This document shows, piece after piece, positions 55,561 to 64,000 of a stretch of 64,000 nt of DNA; position 1 is the first letter of the stretch; the number at the start of each line of letters is the position of its first letter. A program made the position numbers and the translations under genes. The stretch covers positions 2,739,001-2,803,000 of the forward strand of contig JANUWF010003377.1 of assembly GCA_026120185.1 (NCBI GenBank). Direction: 5' to 3'. This stretch comes from Voacanga thouarsii (Eukaryota; Streptophyta; Magnoliopsida; Gentianales; Apocynaceae). The notes beneath the pieces were generated by a model. It had not been told where the DNA came from. It saw only the letters and a list, made by a program, of their open reading frames with translations, and made no database searches.

Positions 55561-56290
55561 TCAAATTAATGAAGTTGAAGATATTGAGTATGAAGACAGC
55601 TTTTTTATTTTAACATATACAGAATATACATATTTTGATAATTAATGAGAATATTGAAGCATCCCGTTCATCTATAATAGATAACATAAAAGGACAACTA
55701 GGTAAATATAAACAAGATATATTAATAGATAAAAGAATATTAAAGCAAATTCAAAATGAAGTATTTTCATTATCAAATTATTCTAGATTTAAAGTAAATA
55801 TGCTTGAAAATTTAGGTATTAAACCTAGAAAACATCTTTTGTTTTATGGATTAAACATGCAGGAATGGGCTTTAGATGTTACCCTTACAAGGAATAAGGT
55901 TATGATTCCTTTGTTATCTAAAAAAGATCTTCAAGATAAATTATAGAAAATCAAACCTGAGATTCGTGATGCCCTAGGATAGGTACACATAGATGCAATT
56001 CATATAATTCTTAAATCTACTTTTAAGGAAGGATTAGATACACCTATAGATTTAGCTGTCATTGATAGTAAGATATAGAATCGTGAAGAAGCTTACCTTG
56101 GAATTCTAAGGGGAAACCTACAACATAGAAAATTAAAGTTTATTGTATGCCCTAGAATTTTTTATCATTTACAAGATAAAGATTTTGATTAAACTTTAAG
56201 TTTACTTCAAGATTTTAAAAGAAAAAAAAAATCTTTTATCAGTCTAACCAACCTTATTCAATAACTTATATGATTTCGTATGCGATTTCT
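55561..56290 (+). pseudogene. C2 movement protein (30K type)
   Basis: Open from 55635 to 55946, then continuing over stops: VHIDAIHIILKSTFKEGLDT, PIDLAVIDSKI, LGILRGNLQHRKLKF, CPRIFYHLQDKDFD. The HIGAI..(I/L)KSTFREGI..P pattern is a caulimovirid 30K-superfamily movement protein as I know it. It stands after the CP and knuckle, not before, and the C3 copy repeats this order. Confidence 0.65.
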
Positions 56291-56802
56291 AATACTCATC
56301 ATTCAAGTTATTTGTAATTAAAGATACAATAGATTTTCCATAACTATTTAATAAAGTAAGTCAGATACAATATCCTTGTTTACCTAAGATGCAAGAATTA
56401 GAAACAAATCCTTCTAATGTAGATTTACAACAAAAACCTTTCATATTATCAAATCAAGTACCACTTGGATTATCTTTTACATATACCGGTGTTTCTAGTA
56501 TTCCATAACTAGAACAAATACTTCTAGATTTTCAGGCGTATCAGTTATTGAAAAAGATAAGGCTTTATGAAATTACAGGTGCGAATGGAAATTACATTAA
56601 TAGTTTCTCTATGTACCAAATTACAAAGGAATAAATTGCAAGATACTCACCAATATACAAACTTTAATGGTGAAATACATGAGCTAGGTAACGCTATAGT
56701 AACTATACTTTGATTTAGTAATGAAACAATTGCTATTAGATTACTCATTGAAAATGAAGGTGTCAATGATACGTTAGAAATAATGTTAGGAAATTCTTTT
56801 TT
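56291..56802 (+). pseudogene. C2 linker and first retropepsin-like domain
   Basis: Linker motifs QIQYPCLPKMQELETNPSNV and SNQVPLGLSFTYTGVSSIP match C1 and C3. Then TGANGNYIN near 56580 (active-site D replaced or lost by frameshift) and AIRLLIENEGVNDTLEIMLG. A LINE copy interrupts it at 56803. Confidence 0.6.
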
Positions 56803-57524
56803 TTTTTTTAAAGAAGGCTGAAGTCAATTTTTATTAATAATAAAGAAGAGAAAAATAGAAAGAAAGAAAGCCGTTATGCCTCTACTAGGTACAGATTTTT
56901 GAATATGAAGGGAGGGGATTTGCCATCTATCTAGGTTACATAAGTCTCTTACTTTAATAGGCAATTCTAGAAAGGATTCGAAAGATTGGGTCCCCTAAAT
57001 ATTGCACCCTAGATTTGCCAGATAATCCACTACTCGGTTAGCTTCCCAAAAGACATGTGTAAAAGTGCAAGAACAGAAGCTCTGCCGAATCAACTCTATT
57101 TTCCTAAAGATATTATGTGCTTTCAATGAGCTAGCTACCTTCCTTTGTAATTGATGGACCAGAAGCTGATTGTCAAACTGAATCACAATGATTTAAAGAT
57201 GAAGACGCCAGCACCGTTTAAGCCCAAAATAAACGGCTTGAGTTTCTGCCTAGTGATTTGAAGAGTGGCCAATATTCTTTGAAAAGCCAAAGATGACGTG
57301 ACCAATTGAGCTGCGTACAATTACTCCGATCCCTAAAAGGCCTAGATTTCCTTTGCTAGCACAATCAACATTAACCATAACCATATTAGATTTAATCCAA
57401 GTAACAAGAATGATTCGAGATGGCATGGGAACTTTCTAGCATACACAAGATTCGTGTATCTGCATGCCGTTCGGAAAACAAATTGGGTGAATCTAAGACC
57501 AATTAGTAGTAGCCTTAAGAATCC
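56803..57524 (-). mobile_element. 5'-truncated LINE (non-LTR retrotransposon)
   Basis: Poly(T) on the plus strand at 56797-56809 is the poly(A) tail of a minus-strand insert. The target duplication AATTCTTTTTT occurs at 56792-56802 and 57525-57535. The minus strand reads a plant LINE-type RNase H: NVDCASKGNLGLLGIGVIVR, GFSKNIGHSSN, AETQA, IQFDNQLLVHQLQ and FTHVFWEANRVVDYLANLG, ending before a short 3' UTR. Frameshifted and not functional. Confidence 0.85.
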
Positions 57525-57535
57525 AATTCTTTTTT

Positions 57536-57721
57536 GGAAAAGGTAAAACCATATCAGATCACCTTTTATGGTTTAAAGACAACTTATAACGAAAAGTTGA
57601 TATATATACCTCGATGACTAGTCCATATAGGATTTATATACCTATTAGACTTACCTATCCTGATTACGAAGCAAAATATTTTGCTGCATATGTTGATAGT
57701 GGTTCAAAATGTTGCTTAAGG
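57536..57721 (+). pseudogene. C2 second retropepsin-like domain, N-terminal part
   Basis: Reads YTSMTSPYRIYIPIRLTYPD then AKYFAAYVDSGSKCCL, with a DSGS active site near 57697. Cut at about 57721 where the C3 copy begins in the other orientation. Confidence 0.65.
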
Positions 57722-58090
57722 TAGGAAGTATCCATCAAAGATTGTATTGTCATTCAACTTTTTATAGACGATCACCATTCTTGCCTTATTCCTGACTATT
57801 TCAGCATGATGTCTAATAATAAAAGTAGGAGAACTATGTGCAGATTTACTAGCACGAATTAACTTTAAATCTATAATTGTTGTATTTGTTTTAGAATTTC
57901 CTCTTAATCGGTGGGATTATATGTCATTGGGGGAATGCAGATTATCTTATCTTTATCTTTCATTTCTAATAAAGCTATTAACTGGTTTTTATTCCAAAAT
58001 TGCAACAGATTTTCTGTATAGCAATGCTTTAACTTATTTACAATACATCCAATGGAGGCTTCTAGCTTATCTAACAACATTTTATACTAT
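57722..58090 (-). pseudogene. C3 reverse transcriptase N-terminal part
   Basis: Minus strand: QLIALLEMKDKDKIICIPP upstream, then LKLIRASKSAHSSPTF, EIVRNKARMVI.YKKLNDNTI. Truncated at the tail-to-tail junction with C2. Confidence 0.65.
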
Positions 58091-58650
58091 AAGAGCGGTG
58101 CTCCATTCGGAAAAATCGGGTTAGTAGTATAACCCAATCTGCCACGCTTGGCTGTGCGAGGGTGAAAAGGAATTAGATAAGACATAGTATAAGCATTTTT
58201 AAGGCATTTAACAGCTGTCACATGATGACAATAGGTCTTAAAAATAATTTGATATAAAGTAGTATCAAAGATAACTTTGTGGAATAATTGTAAGAAAGTA
58301 TTCCCATGTAAAATATCTGTACCAATATTGTAGAAATAAAATGGTGGACACTTAATTAAAAAGGATCCAAGCAAAATAATAGGGTGTTCTATTCCTTTAT
58401 CAATTTCAATGGTATGATTGGAAATATCTTTACCTTTTATGGTTTTTAGGGTCTGATGATATTAAGTAGGAAAACACTCAGGTCGACACAAGCAAGATCC
58501 TGAACTACTATCAATATATGCAGCAAAATATTTTGCTTTATAATCAGGATTGGTAAGTCCAATAGGTATATAAATACTATATGGACTAGTCATCGAGGTA
58601 TATATATCAACTTTCTATTATAGGTTATCTTTAAACCATAAGAGATGACC
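58091..58650 (-). pseudogene. C3 second retropepsin-like domain
   Basis: Best-preserved copy. Minus strand: YKAKYFAAYIDSSSGSCLCR near 58510 (DSS here, DSGS in C2), KGIEHPIILLGSFLIKCPPF, GTDILHGNTFLQLFHKVIFD, then KNAYTMSYLIPFHPR and RLGYTTNPIF to the RT. The first half holds the Asp active site, the second an ILxGN.FL motif, the layout of a retropepsin. Open for 95 residues at 58087-58374. Confidence 0.6.
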
Positions 58651-58985
58651 TGATATGGTTTTACCTTTTCCAAAAAGGTATTGCCTAACATTATTTTTAA
58701 TGTATTATTGACACCTTCATTTTCAATGAGTAATCTAATAGCAATTGTTTCATTACTAAATCGAAGTACAGTTTCTATAGCTTTATATATCTCATGTATT
58801 TCACTATTAAAGTTTGTATATCTTGCAATTTACTCTTTTGTAATTTGGTACATAGAGAACTACTACTAATGTAATTTTCGTTTGCACCTGTATCTATCAA
58901 AATATTTACTGGAGTAAATTGCATACCATCAAAGTATTCTCCTTTAATCTTATAATTTCTTAAAGCCTCATATTTTTTTAAAAAC
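58651..58985 (-). pseudogene. C3 first retropepsin-like domain
   Basis: Minus strand: ALRNYKIKGEYFDGMQFTPV, NILIDTGANENYISSSSLCT (about 58885-58920) with an intact DTGA, then the LLIE...LEIMLGN-equivalent near 58700. Two of these domains occur in a row before RT in C1 and C3, and in C2 apart from the LINE. Confidence 0.65.
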
Positions 58986-59790
58986 TGGTAGGCTTGAAAA
59001 TCTAGAAGTATTTGTTCTTATTAATGGAATACTAGAAACTCCGTTATGAGTAAAAGATAATCTAGGTGGTACTTGATTAGATAATATCAAAGGGTTTGGT
59101 TGTAAATCTAGATTTAAAGGAATTGTTTCTACTTCCTGAATGTTAGGTAAACTAGGAAATTGTATCTGATTTACTTCATTAAATAGGTATGGAAAATCTA
59201 TTGTATCTTTAATTACAAAATTCTTAGAATGATGAGTATTAGAAATCGCATACAAAATCATATAAGTTATTGAATAAGGTCAGTTAGACTGATAAAAGAA
59301 TTCTTTTCTTTTAAAACATTGATGCAAAATTAATGTTTTATCAAAATCTTTATCTTGTAAATGATATGAAATTCTAGGGTATACAGTAAACTTTAATTTT
59401 CTACATCATAGGTTTCCCCTTAGAATTTCAAGGCAAGCTTTTTCATGATTTTGTATCCTATTATCAACGACAACTAAATCTATGGGTGTATATATTCCTA
59501 CCATAAAAGTAGATTTAAGGATTATCTTAATTGCACCTATGTGTACCCCATCCTAGGGTATCATGAATCTCAGGTTTAATTTTCTAGGTTTAATACCTAA
59601 TTTTTCATGCATATTTACTTTAAATCCAGAATAATTTGATAATGAAAATCACTCACTTTGGATTTGCTTTAATTTTCTTTTATCTATTAATACAACTTGT
59701 TTATATTCACCTAGTTTTTCTTCTATGTTAGCTATTATGGATGAACTGGAAGCTTCAATAATCTTATTCATTATCAAAAGATGTATATTC
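58986..59790 (-). pseudogene. C3 movement protein (30K type) and linker
   Basis: Minus strand: IIEASSSSIIANIEEKLGEY, FKVNMHEKLGIKPRK, a deletion relative to C2, VHIGAIKIILKSTFMVGI, TPIDLVVVDNRI, KLKFTVYPRISYHLQDKDFD, then the open frame 59261-58968 with NTHHSKNFVIKDTIDFPYL and RLSFTHNGVSSIPLIR. Upstream neighbour is the CP C-terminus, downstream the first protease. Confidence 0.65.
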
Positions 59791-60366
59791 TGTATCTGTC
59801 ACAAAAAAAAGGCTATCTTCAAACTCAATATCTATAAAAAAAAAAAAAAAAGGCTATCTTCAAACTCAATATCTATCACAAAAGTTTTGTAACCTTCTTC
59901 TTTCTTTTATGTGTTTTTTTCATCGGTTTTTTCTATCCACATTTTTTAATAATATCTAGCTTTTCTCTTTTTAAAGTATCGTTTCTTAAAATGCTTTTTC
60001 TTTTTATATTTCCTTTTTATCTTGTTATAATAAAAAAGACTATCACATCCTATCATTAAGGGCATTTTAGAATTATCACAACATAAAGATATTCTTTTCT
60101 TTAACCCACTAGTCATCTTTGCTAAGATGGAATCAGCATACCATTCACTTAACTTATCTTTTAAATGTGTTATCCTTTTTGCTAAGGTATAAGCTATACC
60201 AGGATTATCAGCATCTATTAACTTTTTACCCCAAGGATCAGGTATCTTAGAAAAGAATAATCGCAAATAATTTTACATCTGATCAACACGATATATAATA
60301 GTAAAAATATAATATGAATCTTGGAAAACACAAATATATTTGTCTATCTCACAAATATTACACATT
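59791..60366 (-). pseudogene. C3 coat-protein C-terminal part
   Basis: An open frame of 106 residues from 60266 reads RLFFSKIPDPWGKKLIDADN, RITHLKDKLSEWYADSILAK, RISLCCDNSKMPLMIGCDS and a Lys/Arg-rich end. The knuckle itself is lost to a deletion, and a 50-base segment (AAAAAGGCTATCTTCAAAC) is duplicated near 59808 and 59850. N-terminal CP and all small ORFs are missing. Confidence 0.6.
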
Positions 60367-60381
60367 TTTGGCAAGTCAAGT

Positions 60382-60690
60382 ATTGCCGATTCAAAATCGA
60401 AATATCACGCAGCATGTTATCTTACAAAATTATGATAATACTAATATCAACAGATATAGAATAGCAGTAAATAGGGTGGTTGGATATTGCTGATTCAAAA
60501 TTGAAATATTACGCAGAATGTTATCTTGCACAATTATGATAATACTAATATTGACAGATATAGAATAGTAGTAAATAAGCTGGTCACATATTGCCGATTC
60601 AAAATCAAAATATTACGGAGCATGTTATCTTGTACAATTGTGATAATACTAATATCGATAGATATAGAATAGCTATAAATTGAAATAATG
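60382..60690 (-). repeat. Three tandem copies of a type C leader end
   Basis: Units begin ATTGC(C/T)GATTCAAAAT at 60382, 60485 and about 60590, spacing 103-105 bases. Each corresponds to the leader stretch directly upstream of the primer site in C1 and C2. No primer site remains here. Confidence 0.8.
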
Positions 60691-61198
60691 CGTAAAAATT
60701 TGTTTGCTAGTAACAAACATCAAGAACAATTATCATAACAAGGTTTTTCGTAAGTAAAAAGAATAAGGGTCCAACATACTTTTGTACATTTCAATCCATT
60801 TTCATCACAATGTTTCTAGGTATTTTCTGAGACTTTTACCAAGCATTTTTTCCCAACCATTATCATGGTAACTTCCCTTAGAACTCCTTTAGAAACATGT
60901 GGCACAGCTTTTTTTTATTTACTACCTCTATGCGTAAGGATCAAAGATAAAGAACTAGTGGTTGATTATTCTTTCTAAAAAGGAAAAACACTGTAATGAG
61001 ACAAGCTTAGCTATTTATACTAATTGAGAATGGATTTCAAATCCAGACTTCAAACTATTTGAATAACATTATTGATAGAGATAATTGAGCTACTTTATTA
61101 AAGGTTCACGGGAACCTTATCTTGTGACTTTAAGTTAATATCTACTTTTATCGCCATTGGCTTTATCATCTGCTTTAATCAATACCTCTTTAGTCGCT
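60691..61198 (-). promoter_or_regulatory. C3 leader and intergenic region
   Basis: TATA box in minus orientation (CTATTTATA, 61011-61019). The segment between TATA and poly(A) signal is shortened by about 90 bases relative to C2, so the AATAAA is lost. Non-coding. Confidence 0.6.
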
Positions 61199-62310
61199 AT
61201 CAGTGTTAGAAACACCTTTTAGTGCGAAAACTTTTCTTTTGAGTGGAGAACATGCTGGACTTGTTCCTTATAATGTTGTTGTAAGTGACAAAAACGTTCC
61301 TGGGCCCATGGGCTCGAACGAAGACTTCCATTATCGATCATTTTTATCTTCTGATTGGGATACTTCTCTGCAGCTACTAGAGTATGTTTTTCGGGTGCGA
61401 TTAGCACGGATGAATACATTATTTTTCCTCCATAAGTGCGGAATCCTCTTTTGAAGCATGCTTCCATGCCTACATTGGCTACTTTCATGCTAAGAGCACG
61501 TCTATAGTGTACATCTAATTCTTTAAACTTGACAAAGTCTTTTTGAATATCTTGTGAAGAAAAGATAGAAAAAGCTTCTACTTTTCCTATTTGCATCATA
61601 TGATAAGTAGGATATCTTTCTTACTAGTAGAAGTCTGGTCTAGCAGATAAAAACTTTAAAACCAGTGTATCTTTAGGAGTAAATGTTGGGTTATGAATAT
61701 AGTAATCCTTAACCCCATCCTGCATCCACTGTAGTAGTAGACTAATATCTGGAAAATGAGGTAATCTCAGATATATGGTGTTTATTGCTTCAAAATCATA
61801 CCAGTACCGAATCTCCTTTGGAGAAGAATCTTATAGGTAATTAATTCTGGGATAAATGCCAGAAAAATCGACATATCCTGAATCTATATTTCGGAGATAG
61901 TACAATTCTCTCAAAATCGATTACTAATGTTCCTTTGGTGGAACCATATCTACATTTCTCTTTTCATTAGAGAGTTCAATCCCTGTTTGGGGCCCTAGTG
62001 AATGATGGGTATCAACAGCTTTAGGATTGTCTCACTTGGAAGAGTGTTCCATATCATCAGAAGAATATGTATCAACTTTTTGAAATTCAATTTGTTGTAA
62101 TAATTTCCTTATTCTTTTTTCTACATAAAAAAAGTTTCCTAATTTTTCTTGAATCAATGTGCACTCTAAGATAAGAAATTTTACTATTTCTTTTGAAGTG
62201 CTTGAAAAGTTAGCAATTTCAATAATTTCTGAAGTATTCTTTTCTATCGAATGTACTTGCTTTGCCATAGCGTCAATAGCCTCGATCAACTGTTTTGTAA
62301 ATTCTGCCAT
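61199..62310 (-). pseudogene. C3 downstream ORF of type C
   Basis: ATG at about 62310 (MAEFTKQLIEAIDAMAKQVH), open to 62032, then breaks, then open 61599-61219 (IGKVEAFSIFSSQDIQKDFV, VGMEACFKRGFRTYGGKIMY, KIKMIDNGSL). About 370 codons in all. The N-terminal 90 residues look like a coiled coil; the middle has YVDFSGIYPRINYL and RLPHFPDI. The best source for comparing this unknown protein. Confidence 0.6.
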
Positions 62311-62878
62311 CTCGAGTCCAAAAATCTGCTTAGATATTTTTATCAATTTTGATAATTTCAATATCAAATGAATATTCAGCTAATAATGTCTGCCATCGAA
62401 TATATCATTTATACTTTGGTTTTGAAGGTAAGTTATTATGAATAAATTCTTTAACTTGAGTATTATCAGTGCATAAAAGAAATTACTTTGGTAATAAAAA
62501 GTAATACAATTTCTGACAACTTTTTATTACTACTAAAAGTTCTTTTTCATTGATATGATAGCATTGTTGGGTATCGTTAATGGTACCCGAACAATATCTA
62601 CATAAAGATTCACCAATCTTTTCATGTTGAGAATTATAATCTATCTTTTTGCGTACTCCACTCCATCCATATTCCGATGCATCTCTTTCTAAAATCAACT
62701 CGTCTATATCTTTAGGAAACTTTAATTTAGGAAGATCCTAACATTTCTTTTTGATTTTTTTGAACTTGATCTTTTAAATATCGAGAAAATGCAAAGCTCC
62801 TATCTTTCTTTAATAATTCGTGAAATGGTTTTCTTAATACCACTTGATTATCAATAAAATCTGAGGTATAGTTAAGAA
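62308..62878 (-). pseudogene. C3 RNase H and RT end
   Basis: Minus strand: RKPFHELLKKDRSFAFSRYL, ILERDASEYGWSGVRKKIDY (catalytic D), QQCYHINEKELLVVIKSCQK (catalytic E). The C-terminal part is frameshifted and overlaps the downstream ORF start. A copia LTR abuts at 62879. Confidence 0.7.
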
Positions 62879-64000
62879 TGTTGGATTGTATGCCCTATTA
62901 GACTAGGTTTCTGATGTAAAATCGAATATTTTAATAAAAGAATTTATTTTCAGAAATTATTTGTGAATTTATTTTTTGTTTGTGCACGATTTTTGTTTGG
63001 AACAGACCCATTGTGTTTAAATAAGTGATCCATGTTAATGGTGGTCTTTCACAGTAAGGTATGGATCATGGGTTATTTAACACATAAACATTTGTTCTTA
63101 GCCTATTGATGAGACTGGGAACCTCATCATGTTTAGGTTATTATGTTATGAATTCCAAATGGGGAATGGCTTACCTTTAGCTAGTGAGTAGTCCACTCAC
63201 TTCATAACATAAGCGTATTTCGAATACGTAGAACAGGACCTGTAGTAGTGGTTTCTCAAAGTACTATATGGTAGAAACCTAGACTACTACCGCTACAGTA
63301 TGGACTAGTACTCTACGACTTGAGTAGGAGTTGGTGGTCTGGCGAAGCTGGAAGCATATATTTTGATTTGCTATAGTTGAGGTTCTATCGTAGGGCCAAT
63401 ATACTTGCATGTTGGGTATGTGTGACTAGTTAGTTAAGACAGACTTATACAAGATAGTTTCTGCACTATATTGCCCCTTGTGGTTGTCCGAATGGTCTAA
63501 ATTATCCAGGGCCCTGGGAAACATGACTTGGATGTTTGCTGTAGGGTAGCTCCCTTGGAAAGCGGAAACACTCTAGGAAGTCGTGGATCATTGGACTAGA
63601 AGCCTAAGGATGGTAGATGTCATTTAAGGGGATGTTAGTACACTTCTTCCTCTCTAAACGTACGACGATATGTAGAGGGGTATTTTAGTCATTTCACCTG
63701 TAGGTCGAAGACTTTGCGAATGCAACATTGTCCTTGGGGTTAATATTTTCTGATGGTGATATTAAGAAATATTTAAAATGTAAAATACAACTATTTATAT
63801 AGCAGGGGTATTTTGGTCATTTTAGCAGCCAAGGCGATGTGTCTTTTTGGTCCTCGGGATAGCCCGTAAGTCCTAACTATTTTTGGGTTGAGGAATTGGT
63901 CTCAGTTGAAGAGGATTTTATTTTATTTTATTTTATTTTATTCAGGAAGTCTAATTTATTATTGGACTGGAATAAAATAAATAAATAAATAAAATAGGAG
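62879..64000 (+). mobile_element. Copia-type LTR, left part, running off the window
   Basis: Starts TGTTGGATTGTATGCCC and matches the LTRs at 16716, 25494 and 32936 over more than 1 kb. The five bases before it are AAGAA, the candidate target duplication; its partner would lie outside the window. An ATTTT repeat occurs near 63915-63940. Confidence 0.85.

Overview
This window looks like plant nuclear DNA made almost entirely of degenerate reverse-transcribing elements. I see no host gene. Three kinds of endogenous pararetrovirus (Caulimoviridae) are packed in alternating orientations and are interrupted by Ty1/copia LTR elements, a solo LTR and a 5'-truncated LINE. AT-richness, plant-type 30K movement proteins, initiator-Met tRNA primer-binding sites (TGGTATCAGAGC) and a copia pol all point to an angiosperm repeat-rich region. 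Every viral copy carries stops, frameshifts or deletions, so none looks like an intact virus.

Layout. 1-1.13 kb: a 197-bp tandem repeat carrying a primer-binding-site-like motif, interleaved with fragments of a diverged badna/tungro-like virus. 1.3-6.56 kb: type B virus (Florendovirus-like: MP, linker with an NNYTN-like motif, CP, protease, RT, RNase H), inverted on itself at about 4.9 kb and fused at two places to a protease piece of type A. 6.56-43.3 kb: five copies of type A (badna/tungro-like: ORF1, ORF2, then a large ORF3 with MP-CP-zinc knuckle-Cys-rich-PR-RT-RH), called here A1(-), A2(+), A3(+), A5(-), A4(+). A3 is split by a rearranged copia element (16716-20669, target duplication AGAAA). 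A5 is split by a full-length copia element (25494-34707, target duplication TAATC) and by a solo LTR (35585-36994, target duplication TTCCT). 43.4-62.9 kb: type C virus, copies C1(-), C2(+), C3(-) plus one isolated promoter region, with a LINE in C2 (56803-57524) and a truncated copia LTR beside C1. 62.9-64.0 kb: start of another copia LTR running out of the window.

The most unusual content is type C. Its order is small ORFs, CP with zinc knuckle, 30K-type movement protein, two tandem retropepsin-like sites (DTGA/NTGA then DSGS), RT-RNase H, and a separate roughly 370-residue downstream ORF of unknown function. A movement protein placed after the coat protein and a doubled protease differ from the usual caulimovirid order (MP before CP, one protease). 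I cannot tell without a search whether this lineage is already described.

The original viruses would have been transcribed from the TATA boxes in the intergenic regions, primed by tRNA-Met at the sites just downstream, and translated into polyproteins. Here the pieces are fossils. Their head-to-head and tail-to-tail arrangement could still give hairpin transcripts and small RNAs.
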